From Vibrio sp. (GTDB lineage: Bacteria; Pseudomonadota; Gammaproteobacteria; Enterobacterales; Vibrionaceae): a stretch of 64,000 nucleotides of DNA. Of this stretch, positions 1 to 8,314 are shown in pieces. A model generated the notes under the pieces. It worked only from the letters and a program-made list of their open reading frames with translations, made no database searches and had not been told where the DNA came from. Numbering within the stretch: position 1 is the first letter of the stretch; each line of letters starts with the position of its first letter. The stretch covers positions 1 to 64,000 of the forward strand of contig JAOICL010000002.1 of NCBI GenBank assembly GCA_028131545.1, given 5' to 3'. The position numbers were made by a program, and so were the translations under genes.

Positions 1-2
1 CA

Positions 3-65
3 GGAGCAGCATTGATGTATTCTTCTCGGGCTATGGAAGCAGTAAAAGAATTTAATGAACAATAA
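3..65 (+). CDS. 3' end of an unidentified protein gene
   Basis: An open frame enters from the left edge and ends at TAA 63-65. The visible C-terminus reads GAALMYSSRAMEAVKEFNEQ. It looks like ordinary soluble-protein sequence, but 20 residues are too few to name a family. The stop lies 13 bases before the GST start, so the two genes may be co-transcribed. The real gene begins outside the window. Confidence 0.45.
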   Translation, partial: GAALMYSSRAMEAVKEFNEQ

Positions 66-78
66 GGGACTCATTATT

Positions 79-756
79 ATGAATTTTTACTTCCACCACA
101 CACCAAATCCAATGAAAGTGGCGCTGTTTTTAAAAGAAACGGGTATGGATTACGACATTATTGCTGTTGATACCTACAAAGGGGAGCAGCACACACCAGA
201 GTATCGTTTGATAAACCCTAATGCTAAAACGCCAGCGATTGTTGACGAAGGAAAGCGCGTTTTTGATTCAAATGCTATTTTACTGTATCTCGCAGAAAAA
301 GAAGGCAAGTTGTTAGGTAAGTCTGAAGATAAAGGCGAGTTATTGTCTTGGTTTATGTTTATAGCCACAGGACTTGGACCGTATTCAGGTCAATCGGTAC
401 ATTTCAAACGCGTTGCTCCTGACGTAGAGTACGCGGCTAATCGTTATCACCGTGAAGCGCAACGTCACTATGAAGTGCTAAATGAGCATTTAGAAGGTCG
501 AGAGTATTTTGTTAGCGATGAATTCACCATTGTTGATATTTCAGCATGGGGTTGGATTGACCGAGCTAATTTTGTGCTGGGTGAAGGGCAATTACAGCAT
601 TACCCTCATGTTGCACGATGGTTTAATCGTATTAATGAACGAGCTGCAGTTCAACAAGCTCGTGCTATTGGTTCGGAGCTAACGTTTAAAAGTGATGTCG
701 ACGAAGAAACGAAACGTTCATTATTTCCACAAAATTACCCAGAAGTTCACGCTTAA
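79..756 (+). CDS. Glutathione S-transferase family protein (YghU/YfcG-like)
   Basis: Cytosolic thioredoxin-fold GST of 225 residues. The N-terminal domain (about 1-82) has the TPNPMKV motif, the cis-proline segment KTPAIVD and the glutathione-contacting stretch FDSNAILLYLAEK. The C-terminal helical domain contains the typical FTIVDISAWGW N-capping motif. The pattern fits the nu-class/YfcG-YghU disulfide-bond oxidoreductase-like GSTs; substrate unknown. I chose ATG 79 over the in-frame ATG at 55 because it gives the family's usual N-terminus and has AAGGGA about ten bases upstream. A good terminator follows, so the gene ends its transcript. Confidence 0.88.
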   Translation: MNFYFHHTPNPMKVALFLKETGMDYDIIAVDTYKGEQHTPEYRLINPNAKTPAIVDEGKRVFDSNAILLYLAEKEGKLLGKSEDKGELLSWFMFIATGLGPYSGQSVHFKRVAPDVEYAANRYHREAQRHYEVLNEHLEGREYFVSDEFTIVDISAWGWIDRANFVLGEGQLQHYPHVARWFNRINERAAVQQARAIGSELTFKSDVDEETKRSLFPQNYPEVHA

Positions 757-780
757 TATATCGCAAGCGGTATGTAATAA

Positions 781-806
781 AACCTCCCTATATCGGGAGG
801 TTTTGT
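781..806 (+). terminator. Intrinsic terminator after the GST gene
   Basis: Perfect 8-bp stem AACCTCCC (781-788) / GGGAGGTT (795-802) with a six-base loop, followed by a T-rich tail. Confidence 0.85.
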
Positions 807-1109
807 CGTTTTAGGCATCCATCAAAATTTATTCTGTTAACCACTTCTTACGATGAGAGTAAAGTGCCAGTTGTTTTGTTGAAACTCTCAAGTTCGAACA
901 TTTTCGAAAGTTACACTCTATTTGAAACAGAACATATATGTTATAAGGTAAATCGATAATAACGACTGATATTGTTGTTAATAGAGCGTATTTATTGAAC
1001 AAAGTTGGAATGAACGAACATTCCGATAGTACTGCTAATGTCAAAAACTAGGCATGAGCTTCATAAAGAGCCGATAAATACCGAGAAAATATAATAATAA
1101 GAGAACGAA
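807..1109 (+). promoter_or_regulatory. Leader/promoter region of the oppA-like gene
   Basis: A 303-base AT-rich spacer without a credible gene; the open frame on the minus strand (829-1044) has no family features. The spacer must hold the promoter of the binding-protein gene, but I cannot single out a convincing -35/-10 pair. An imperfect palindrome around 890-912 (TTCGAACATTTTCGAA core) could be a protein-binding site. Confidence 0.35.
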
Positions 1110-2723
1110 ATGAAATTAAAAATGTTGCCGCTTATTCTTCTAAGTGGCGCTGGAACTCCAGCACTGTATGCTGCAGATATTCCTGCTGGTGTGACTCTTG
1201 CAGATAAGCAAGAAATTATTCGAGGTAACGGTACTGAACTTGAATCACTTGACCCTCACTTTATTGCTGGGATGTCGGGTGGCCACATCACGCGCGATTT
1301 ATTTGAAGGTTTAGTTAATGAAGATGCCGATGGTCATGTGATCCCTGGTGTTGCAGAATCATGGTCTACTACAGACAGTAAAACCTTTCGTCTAAACCTT
1401 CGCAAAGATGCAAAATGGTCTAATGGTGAGCCTGTTACCGCAGAGGATTTTGTTTACAGTTTACAACGAGTCGTCAACCCTGAAACCGGTGCAATATATT
1501 CATGGTTTGTGGAGTCCGTAGGGGTTCTTAATGCGAAAGAAATTATAAAAGGGGAGAAATCTCCATCAGAGTTAGGCATTAAAGCGATTGACGCCAATAC
1601 ATTAGAAATTCAATTGGCGCATAAACTACCGTATTTTATCAAGACATTGAGCCATATTTCGTTTAAACCAGTTCATAAAGCAACGGTTGAGAAATACGGT
1701 GAAGACTGGGCTAAACCGGAAAATTTTGTTAGTAATGGTGCGTATACATTCAGTAAGTGGGTGTTAAATGAACGCTTAGAAGCGGTACGCAATATCCATT
1801 ATTGGGATAACAAGAAAACCGTTATTGAAAAAGTAACGTACTTACCATTAGACAATCCCGTGGCTGAGATGAATCGTTTCATGTCGGGCGAAATTGACAT
1901 TACGTATGAAGTACCGTTAGAACATTTTCGACGTTTGAAAAAGAATCATTCGGAATCTTTAACATCAACACCAAGCTTATGTTCTTATTACTATGCATTT
2001 AACACTCAAAAAGCCCCATTTGATGATGTACGTGTGCGAACGGCTCTATCTTATGCAATTGATAGAGAAGTCATTGCAAATGGCATCTTAGGCCAAGGAC
2101 AAAATCCAGCTTATTCTTTGACACCACAAATTACAGCAGGTTTTAGTTCAGAAAAACCGGCATACGCTAATTTGACGAAAGAAGATAAAATTGCAAAAGC
2201 AAAAGCATTGCTTGTTGATGCAGGGTACGGAAGTGACAATCCATTAAGTTTCTCATTGATGTATAACACCTCTGAGAACCATAAGAAGATAGCGACAGCC
2301 GTTCAATCCATGTGGAAGAAAGAATTGGGTGTCGACATTACTTTAGAAAACAAAGAGTGGAAGGCGTATTTAAGTGATCAGCGTTCGGGTAATTTTGATG
2401 TTACGCGTGCAGGGTGGTGTGGTACGTATAATGAAGCAACAGCGTTCTTAAATTTGATGAAAACCGGTGTAATCTCGAATCAACCAAAATTCTCAAACAA
2501 GCAGTATGATGCGATCATGAAACAAGTGGATGAGTCCAGTTCAGCAGAAGCGCGTACTGAATTGTACCAACAAGCCGAGCAGGTTTTATCGTCAGAAATG
2601 GCTATCGCACCAATTTATCATTATGCTAAGCCTCGCTTAATTAAGCCTGAGATTGGTGGTTTCCCATACAACAATGCGCTAGAGCAGGTATATACAAAAG
2701 ATTTATACATTAAAGCGAATTAA
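1110..2723 (+). CDS. oppA: Oligopeptide ABC transporter periplasmic binding protein (OppA family)
   Basis: Family 5 solute-binding protein (SBP_bac_5), 537 residues, the normal OppA length. A Sec signal peptide ends near residue 21 (LYA/ADIPAG). The mature part has the OppA hallmarks: GNGTELESLDPHF start, FRLNLRKDAKWSNGEPVTAEDFVYSLQR, and AIDREVIANGILGQG in the second lobe. It should bind peptides in the periplasm and hand them to a membrane permease. No permease or ATPase genes are next to it, so it is an orphan that probably shares a transporter coded elsewhere. It is monocistronic, with a long leader and its own terminator. The exact ligand, and whether this is the main OppA or a paralogue (MppA-like), cannot be read from sequence. 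Confidence 0.9.
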   Translation: MKLKMLPLILLSGAGTPALYAADIPAGVTLADKQEIIRGNGTELESLDPHFIAGMSGGHITRDLFEGLVNEDADGHVIPGVAESWSTTDSKTFRLNLRKDAKWSNGEPVTAEDFVYSLQRVVNPETGAIYSWFVESVGVLNAKEIIKGEKSPSELGIKAIDANTLEIQLAHKLPYFIKTLSHISFKPVHKATVEKYGEDWAKPENFVSNGAYTFSKWVLNERLEAVRNIHYWDNKKTVIEKVTYLPLDNPVAEMNRFMSGEIDITYEVPLEHFRRLKKNHSESLTSTPSLCSYYYAFNTQKAPFDDVRVRTALSYAIDREVIANGILGQGQNPAYSLTPQITAGFSSEKPAYANLTKEDKIAKAKALLVDAGYGSDNPLSFSLMYNTSENHKKIATAVQSMWKKELGVDITLENKEWKAYLSDQRSGNFDVTRAGWCGTYNEATAFLNLMKTGVISNQPKFSNKQYDAIMKQVDESSSAEARTELYQQAEQVLSSEMAIAPIYHYAKPRLIKPEIGGFPYNNALEQVYTKDLYIKAN

Positions 2724-2746
2724 ATCTTGAGTACAACCGTCAATGC

Positions 2747-2774
2747 AAAGGAGTCAATCATGGCTCCTTTTATT
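2747..2774 (+). terminator. Intrinsic terminator after oppA
   Basis: Stem AAAGGAG (2747-2753) / CTCCTTT (2764-2770), extended by two further pairs, then a short T/A tail. Confidence 0.7.
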
Positions 2775-3005
2775 CATTATGGATTTTTACAATAGAAAGG
2801 GTATGAGATTTTTGGCATCAACAAGACGTTGAAATGTGGCTTATACCGTATAATCGTTGTAAGATGATACGATAATCTAGAGCATATGTATTATTTCATG
2901 CTTTATTACTCAACTTACCAAGGGATGGTATTTAATGATACTCACTAAGATTGAATATCAGAGTTGACCAAACCCTCATTTGACCTCCCTTAGGATGAAC
3001 AGAAC

Positions 3006-3332
3006 ATGTCTAAAAGCAAAAAATTTGATTTTCGCGTTTCAGAAAAACGCAACGGTTGGTGTGCAGAAATTATACGTCAAGTGTCTTCTCGTAAGACGAC
3101 AGTATCGAAACGTGAATCGGGTTTTGAAACTGAAGCGTTAGCAATAGAATGGGCAGAAAAAGAGCTGGCTTCTTTTATTACGAATCAAGCGGATCGTAAC
3201 GTTCGTAAAGCTGGACAGCGCAAAGAGCGTGATGAACTACGCGAAGCACAAGAGCTAAAAGCACAACAGGCAAAAGAATTAAGAGCGCAGCAATTGGCTG
3301 AAGCTCAAGACAATGAGTTAGATGAAGAATAA
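3006..3332 (+). CDS. Small conserved protein, DUF3622-like
   Basis: 108 residues. The N-terminal half (KFDFRVSEKRNGWCAEIIRQ, then KRESGFETEALAIEWAEKEL) resembles the DUF3622 family found in vibrios; I assign this by recall, not by search. The C-terminal 45 residues are a charged helix rich in Lys, Glu, Gln and Ala that should form a coiled coil. No signal peptide or membrane segment, so probably cytoplasmic. Monocistronic, with a terminator about 70 bases downstream. Function unknown. Confidence 0.75.
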   Translation: MSKSKKFDFRVSEKRNGWCAEIIRQVSSRKTTVSKRESGFETEALAIEWAEKELASFITNQADRNVRKAGQRKERDELREAQELKAQQAKELRAQQLAEAQDNELDEE

Positions 3333-3400
3333 GATCTTATACGGTCTTTAGCCTTTATTGACACTTAATTTATTCGTTAGTAAAGTGAATAGAATAAATA

Positions 3401-3446
3401 CCCTGATAGTCCCTCATGAAAGTGTGATGGTTTATCGGGGTTTTTT
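3401..3446 (+). terminator. Intrinsic terminator after the DUF3622-like gene
   Basis: CCCTGATA (3401-3408) pairs, with one G-U, with TATCGGGG (3433-3440); the inner stem includes CCCTCAT/GTGATGG; six Ts follow at 3441-3446. Confidence 0.75.
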
Positions 3447-3595
3447 ATTGTCAAAAATTGAGCTATTGGTAATTTAGTCTATATCCCCTTTGATAATGAG
3501 ACAATCAGTAGGGAACTCACTCAAATTCTGATAGTATTTGGCTCTTCCAGTTATCACGTCGATAATACTGGATTAACCTAAGACTAGGAATTACT

Positions 3596-4075
3596 TTGAC
3601 CAATAATGATATTTTACGCCGTGTACGTTATACATTTGATTTGAAAGATAAAGAAATGGTAGAGATCTTTTCTTTAGCAGAACTTAACGTGACGGAAGCA
3701 CAAATTAAGAACTGGCTCAAAAGAGAAGAAGACGAGTCTCTAGTCAATCTTACTGATACTGACTTAGCTGTATTCCTTAATGGTTTTATTAATTTAAAAC
3801 GTGGAAAGCGTGAAGGTGAACAACCTAAACCAGAAGCAAGACTGACAAACAATATGATTTTTCAGAAGCTACGTATCGCTTTAAACCTGAAAGCTGAAGA
3901 CATTTTAGATGTGTTAAAAGACGTGGATTTCAATCTGAGCAAACATGAACTTAGTGCCTTCTTCCGTAAGCCAGAGAATAAGCATTATCGTGAGTGTAAA
4001 GATCAAATTCTTCGTAATTTCTTATTGGGTATTCAGCGTCAGCTTCGCCCTAATTCGAGTGAATTAGAAGCATAA
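3596..4075 (+). CDS. yehS: DUF1456 family protein YehS
   Basis: 159 residues made of two copies of the DUF1456 repeat, each opening with a related motif: TNNDILRRVRYTFDLKD at the N-terminus and LTNNMIFQKLRIALNLKAED from about residue 82. The length and N-terminus match E. coli YehS (MLSNDILRSVRY). That match fixes the start at TTG 3596, preceded by an AGGA Shine-Dalgarno about eight bases upstream; no in-frame ATG lies nearby. Cytoplasmic, biochemical role unknown. Confidence 0.88.
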   Translation: MTNNDILRRVRYTFDLKDKEMVEIFSLAELNVTEAQIKNWLKREEDESLVNLTDTDLAVFLNGFINLKRGKREGEQPKPEARLTNNMIFQKLRIALNLKAEDILDVLKDVDFNLSKHELSAFFRKPENKHYRECKDQILRNFLLGIQRQLRPNSSELEA

Positions 4076-4088
4076 TTCAATGTTAAGG

Positions 4089-4135
4089 ACAAAACCTGAT
4101 TATTCGGTAGAGTACCTAGTCTGGGTTTTGTTCTT
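4089..4135 (+). terminator. Probable terminator after yehS
   Basis: ACAAAACC (4089-4096) pairs with GGTTTTGT (4124-4131) across a 27-base loop; the tail is T-rich but not a clean U-run. Confidence 0.55.
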
Positions 4136-4170
4136 AATTAACTTGATTGTTTGTTCTTAATTAAATTGAT
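4127..4170 (+). repeat. Two-copy direct repeat, period 23
   Basis: TTTGTTCTTAATTAACTTGAT (4127-4147) recurs as TTTGTTCTTAATTAAATTGAT (4150-4170), differing at one base. The first copy overlaps the right arm of the yehS terminator. Confidence 0.8.
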
Positions 4171-4229
4171 ACTGGTCAACTAACATTGTGCAGTGTAATA
4201 AAGAGATAAAAACAAGGAGAGTATAAAAA

Positions 4230-4571
4230 ATGGATGTGAGTTGTCATTGCGGAAAGATAAAAATTATCATGTCACTCGAGCCGCAAGAAATGACGCAATG
4301 TAATTGTTCTATTTGCCGTAGGTATGCCGCTTTGTGGAGTTATTTCTCGCCACAGGACGTGACTATTTTGACTGAACCACAAGCAACAAAAGCTTACCTT
4401 TGGGGTGATAAGGAGATTGAATTCCATCATTGCCTTTTATGCGGTTGCGTTACTCACTATGTTTCAACCGAACAGTGTTCGATAGAAAGAGTAGGCGTTA
4501 ATATGCGTATGGCAACCAGTGAGCAACTGAAAGAAATGAGCATCCATGATATTAATGGAGCAGCGTACTGA
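4230..4571 (+). CDS. GFA family (CENP-V/Gfa-like) zinc protein
   Basis: 113 residues of the glutathione-dependent formaldehyde-activating enzyme fold. Zinc ligands are visible in the expected order: CHCGK (near 5-9), CNCSIC (near 24-29) and HHCLLCGC. Family members bind zinc and some add glutathione to formaldehyde, but most small paralogues have no assigned reaction. Strong AAGGAG Shine-Dalgarno before ATG. It opens a run of small accessory genes on the same strand. Confidence 0.85.
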   Translation: MDVSCHCGKIKIIMSLEPQEMTQCNCSICRRYAALWSYFSPQDVTILTEPQATKAYLWGDKEIEFHHCLLCGCVTHYVSTEQCSIERVGVNMRMATSEQLKEMSIHDINGAAY

Positions 4572-4707
4572 TTGTTTTGATTATACCCACCAAAAATTCA
4601 CCAACGACTGAACTCTTTTAATACCCCTTAATTCTTAGTGACAGTGTAACTTTATTCATCTCAACATCATGATGATCAAGCAATGTAGCTGTTAATGAAT
4701 TCTATAA

Positions 4708-4869
4708 CTTATTTTACAAGAAGCAAAAGAACTTGCTCAGAGGCATTCTAAGCAAAAGTTAGAGCTGAGACTATTTAAGGTGAGTCCTGCAATTCATTTG
4801 TACAAACGATTTGGCTTTCTTGTTATCTCAGAAGAAGAGCGATTTTATAATATGAGTATGACTCTTTAA
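4708..4869 (+). pseudogene. C-terminal fragment of a GNAT acetyltransferase
   Basis: The frame is open from after the stop at 4705-4707 to TAA 4867-4869 and reads as the last third of a GNAT protein: QEAKELAQRHSKQKLEL, then VSPAIHLYKRFGF (the conserved N/P-A-xxLYxxxGF segment), then YNMSMTL at the end. No start codon with a ribosome site and no acetyl-CoA-binding loop remain, so the 5' part has been lost. It lies directly upstream of an intact GNAT gene. Confidence 0.8.
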
Positions 4870-4900
4870 TAGGAATACGATCTTAAATTTAAGGAATGGA

Positions 4901-5326
4901 ATGGAAATAAGACGATCAGAAGCGTGCTTTTTAAATGATTTAAGGGATTTATATTTAGAATCAAGACAGAACACATTCACCTGGCTAGATTCAAATGCTT
5001 TTCAATTATCTGACTTCGATAGTGATACCAAGGGGGAAGAAGTTTGGGTTGCAATAGAAAATAATCAGGTACTTGGCTTTATCTCTGTATGGGATAAAGA
5101 GGGGTTTATACATCATTTATATGTTCAAACGCCAGAAGTAAACAAAGGCATTGGTTCTCAGCTACTTGCTAAAATAATGGATTATTATCCAAGATTGACG
5201 TTGAAGTGTTTTACATTGAATACTCACGCTGTGCGTTTTTATACTTCCAAAGGTTTTACCATCATTGATACAACACATAAGGCCGACGAAAGCTATCATA
5301 CAATGAGATTAGAGGCGTATTCTTAA
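4901..5326 (+). CDS. GNAT family N-acetyltransferase
   Basis: 141 residues with the GNAT fold. The central strand GEEVWVAIENNQVLGFISV leads into FIHHLYVQTPEVNKGIGSQLL, where NKGIGS is the acetyl-CoA pyrophosphate loop (Q/RxxGxG/A variant). The C-terminal AVRFYTSKGFTIIDTT is the usual motif B. Substrate unknown; such stand-alone GNATs act on small amines, peptides or protein N-termini. SD AAGGAA precedes ATG. Confidence 0.88.
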   Translation: MEIRRSEACFLNDLRDLYLESRQNTFTWLDSNAFQLSDFDSDTKGEEVWVAIENNQVLGFISVWDKEGFIHHLYVQTPEVNKGIGSQLLAKIMDYYPRLTLKCFTLNTHAVRFYTSKGFTIIDTTHKADESYHTMRLEAYS

Positions 5327-5459
5327 TCAGAAAGTAGACAGTGAGCCTTACTCCAATAGAACGAATGTGATACGTTGTCATTTATGACGTTGCGATAAGC
5401 GATGTTGTCATTAAGCATGTTGTAATGAATGATGGTATTGAAAATAGGGAGTTATTTCA

Positions 5460-5987
5460 ATGTTTACAAAACAAATCGATGAAACGCTAAAATTGTTCTT
5501 ATTAACACCCATTAAAGCTGATCTAGTTTACAACCTAATTGATGAGAATCGAGCGTATCTGACTCGCTGGATGACTTGGCCTCCTAAAGTAACAAGTTCT
5601 GATGACACACGAAACTTTATCAAAGATACGCTTGTTGGTTTATCTGAAATGAAAGAAATGGCTTGTGGTATTGAGTACGAAGGGCATCTTGTTGGCGTGG
5701 TGACGTTTAATGAGATTAATTTTGATCTTAAAAAAGTCACCATCGGCTATTGGATCTCAGATCAGTATCAAGGGAAAGGGATCATCACGAAGTCTTGCCA
5801 GGCATTGATTGACTATGCATTTGATTCATTAGAAATGCAAAAAGTGGAAATTAGAGTCGCAACGGAAAATTACCCTAGTCAAAAGGTATGTGAACGCTTA
5901 GGTTTTACTCTGGAAGGGACTATCCGCAATGCTGAGCACCTTCATGGTCACATCGTTGATCATCAACTTTATGGTTTGTTTAAATAG
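5460..5987 (+). CDS. RimJ/RimL-type GNAT acetyltransferase
   Basis: 175 residues matching the ribosomal-protein-serine acetyltransferase subgroup (Acetyltransf_3). Features are the start LKLFLLTPIKADLVYNLI, then YLTRWMTWPP, the acetyl-CoA loop YQGKGI after IGYWIS, and the end motif NYPSQKVCERLGFTLEGTIRNAE. It probably acetylates a protein N-terminus or a small amine; the true substrate is not predictable. The upstream spacer has degenerate repeats of a GTTGTCATTAAGC-like unit (about 5369-5430). Confidence 0.88.
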   Translation: MFTKQIDETLKLFLLTPIKADLVYNLIDENRAYLTRWMTWPPKVTSSDDTRNFIKDTLVGLSEMKEMACGIEYEGHLVGVVTFNEINFDLKKVTIGYWISDQYQGKGIITKSCQALIDYAFDSLEMQKVEIRVATENYPSQKVCERLGFTLEGTIRNAEHLHGHIVDHQLYGLFK

Positions 5988-6068
5988 ACAAAGATCAAAA
6001 GCGTTCCCGATGTTGCCATGTCATATGAACCGATCAACTTGAAATAAATATAAGCAAAGGGACAAGTC

Positions 6069-6107
6069 ATGCAAGCCTATATTAATCCATTAAGTACGGA
6101 AAGATAA
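6069..6107 (+). CDS. Possible 12-residue leader peptide
   Basis: ATG at 6069 has a good Shine-Dalgarno (AAAGGGACA, 6056-6064) and codes for MQAYINPLSTER, stopping four bases before the ATG of the ACT-domain gene. That next gene has no equally good ribosome site of its own, so the short frame could drive its translation by re-initiation. It could equally be a chance frame or the stump of a lost gene. Confidence 0.35.
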   Translation: MQAYINPLSTER

Positions 6108-6111
6108 TATT

Positions 6112-6507
6112 ATGTCAGGAGTAACTGATTTAGATGAACTTCTACGTTCAATGAGTCCAAGTTTAAATGGCACTGAATTCGTATTTTGTACGGTGTCAGG
6201 AAGCCTAAAAGATTATGTTGATTTAAATCCTATCGCGACGTTTATCGAATCGGAAGGTTTAACACTGGTGGTTGAAAAAACGGTTGCAGAAAAGGCACGT
6301 TTATCGTTTGAGGGTTCTTACAGCCAGATCACGCTGACAGTACATTCCAGTTTAGAAGCGGTTGGCTTGACGGCAGCAGTGACCAGTAAGTTGGCCTCAA
6401 AAGGCATAAGCGCTAATGTGATTGCGGCTTATTATCATGATCATATTTTTGTTCAAACGAGCAAAGCGGAGTTAGCTTTGTCGGCATTAGAAGAGTTCAA
6501 TCTTTAA
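6112..6507 (+). CDS. ACT-domain protein
   Basis: 131 residues. The N-terminal part has the pattern FVFCTVSGSLKDY, then IATFIESEGLTLVVEK. From about residue 60 an ACT-type ligand-binding fold is seen (YSQITLTVHSSLEAVGLTAAVTSKLASKGISANVIAAYYHDHIFV). This two-part architecture is that of small ACT_7/DUF2241-type proteins, which are thought to bind amino acids and are often stand-alone. No catalytic domain is attached. Monocistronic or coupled to the short frame just upstream. Confidence 0.8.
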   Translation: MSGVTDLDELLRSMSPSLNGTEFVFCTVSGSLKDYVDLNPIATFIESEGLTLVVEKTVAEKARLSFEGSYSQITLTVHSSLEAVGLTAAVTSKLASKGISANVIAAYYHDHIFVQTSKAELALSALEEFNL

Positions 6508-6543
6508 CTTCTATCATCTCAATGACGTTTTAATTGTGAAAGA

Positions 6544-6972
6544 ATGATGTCCAAGACCATACAGCAGCAAATCGGAAATATCGCTCTAGTCGTAGAAAAT
6601 TATGATGATGCGATAGCCTTTTATACTCAAAAACTTCAGTTTACATTAGTTGAAGATACACACTTAGGTGCTGGAAAGCGCTGGGTTCAAGTTGCTCCGC
6701 CAAACTCTAACGGTACACGCCTTCTTCTAGCCCAAGCAAGTACACAAGAACAGCGTCAATCAGTCGGTAATCAAACCGGTGGACGCGTTTTTTTGTTTTT
6801 ACAGACCAATGATTTTTGGCGAGATTATGACTTAATGAAGTCGAATGGTGTGGTATTTAATGAAGAACCCAGAGTCGAGGAATACGGCACTGTAGTGGTC
6901 TTTCAGGATTTATACGGTAATAAATGGGATTTATTACAATTAAATAATAGGCCTAATGTTGAAGTAAAGTAA
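6544..6972 (+). CDS. VOC superfamily (glyoxalase-like) protein
   Basis: 142 residues with one pair of beta-alpha-beta-beta-beta modules: IGNIALVVENYDDAIAFYTQKLQF in the first half and VVFQDLYGNKWDLLQL at the end. The Glu/His metal-ligand positions are only partly kept, so it may or may not bind metal. Family members include glyoxalase I, dioxygenases and antibiotic-binding proteins; no substrate can be given. Two tandem ATGs (6544, 6547) are possible starts. Confidence 0.82.
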   Translation: MMSKTIQQQIGNIALVVENYDDAIAFYTQKLQFTLVEDTHLGAGKRWVQVAPPNSNGTRLLLAQASTQEQRQSVGNQTGGRVFLFLQTNDFWRDYDLMKSNGVVFNEEPRVEEYGTVVVFQDLYGNKWDLLQLNNRPNVEVK

Positions 6973-7008
6973 ATCATCGGCAAGGACGTCAATTAAAAGG
7001 AATAGAAC

Positions 7009-7620
7009 ATGGAGTGGTATTTAGCCGTTTTGCTTTTTGCTTTATCAACAACGATTACACCAGGGCCGAACAACATTATGTTGATGTCTGCAGGTGTTAA
7101 CTTTGGATTTAAACAGAGTTTACCGCATTTACTGGGTATTGCGATTGGATTCCCTTTGATGGTTGCAGCCGTTGGATTTGGATTTTCTACGATCTTTACG
7201 TTGATTCCAAATTTACACTTTGTCATTCAATGCATTGGGATTGTGTATCTACTGTATCTATCTTGGCTTATTGCGCGTAGCCATTCTCAAAACTTTAACA
7301 CAACGAGTACATCTAAAATTACCTTTAAAAAGGCCGCGCTTTTTCAATGGGTAAACCCGAAAGCTTGGGTCATGGCAGTGGGATCGATTGCAACGTATAC
7401 CGCATCCGATGCCAATCTATCTTGGCAAGTGATTTTTATCGCATTAAGCTTTTTCTTAGTGGCAATTCCATGTTTAAGTATTTGGCTGATGTTCGGGCAA
7501 TTACTGTCAAAATGTTTAAGTAATCCAACCTATTTACGCTTATTTAACTACGCTATGGCAATCTTATTGGTTTCTTCATTGATACCCAGTATTCAGCATG
7601 TAGTAGAGAGCTTCATTTAA
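7009..7620 (+). CDS. LysE/RhtB family amino-acid exporter
   Basis: 203 residues, six predicted membrane helices, with the family signature TTITPGPNNIMLMSAGVNFG near the N-terminus and the second conserved loop FQWVNPKAWVMAVGSI at about residue 115. Proteins of this family export amino acids or related metabolites from the cytoplasm. SD AAAAGGAA sits eight bases before ATG. Substrate unknown. Confidence 0.9.
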   Translation: MEWYLAVLLFALSTTITPGPNNIMLMSAGVNFGFKQSLPHLLGIAIGFPLMVAAVGFGFSTIFTLIPNLHFVIQCIGIVYLLYLSWLIARSHSQNFNTTSTSKITFKKAALFQWVNPKAWVMAVGSIATYTASDANLSWQVIFIALSFFLVAIPCLSIWLMFGQLLSKCLSNPTYLRLFNYAMAILLVSSLIPSIQHVVESFI

Positions 7621-7745
7621 TATAAGCTTTCTTGATATCCACCAAAGATCTCAGTGTATTACGGTTCAGGTTGATGTTTCCTGTGAAGCTGATGATATCT
7701 GAATTTAACCGACGGTTTATAATTAACACATATAAAAGGAATGAG

Positions 7746-8213
7746 ATGCCTCATATTTATCTTTTCGACTGGGGAAATACATTGATGTTCGATTGCCCAA
7801 ATCAAAACGGAAAAATGAAAGATTGGGCAGTGATTACACCTATTCATGGTGCAAGAGAAGCATTACAAAGCCTGTCTCAAAATCATAAAGTATATGTTGC
7901 AACCAATGCCGTTGATTCTAGTGAAAGTGATATTCAATCGGCTTTTGAGCGTGCCGGATTAGCACCTTATATTACGGGTTATTTTTGTAAAGAGAACTTG
8001 GGAATAGGTAAAGGGACGGTCGAGTTCTTCGAAAAAATACTAACGAAACTTAATACTGAACACCAGCATATCACCATGGTGGGTGACAGCTATTCAAAGG
8101 ATATTCAACCAGCGCTAGAGGCAAAAATAAATGCGATTTGGTTTAATCCAAACAACAACCCAATTTATCCTTCGATTAAGCAGATCCGTTGTTTGACAGA
8201 GCTATGCCAATGA
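7746..8213 (+). CDS. HAD superfamily hydrolase-like protein
   Basis: 155 residues from ATG 7746, which has AAAAGGA upstream; an in-frame ATC/ATG extension back to 7632 lacks a ribosome site and family similarity. Motif I is FDWGNT (residues 7-12): the nucleophile Asp8 is kept but the usual second Asp of DxD is Gly10. Motif II is ATNA, and motif IV is VGDSYSKDI with both acidic residues. The loss of the second Asp, the normal acid/base, suggests weak or altered phosphatase activity. Confidence 0.82.
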   Translation: MPHIYLFDWGNTLMFDCPNQNGKMKDWAVITPIHGAREALQSLSQNHKVYVATNAVDSSESDIQSAFERAGLAPYITGYFCKENLGIGKGTVEFFEKILTKLNTEHQHITMVGDSYSKDIQPALEAKINAIWFNPNNNPIYPSIKQIRCLTELCQ

Positions 8214-8314
8214 GTTTAATTTAAGCGTAAATCGTAGCTTATGTCAGTTGATTACTATCAATAACTGAAATCATATTATTAAGGAATCTCCCCATTTCTA
8301 AAGCAGTTGTATGG

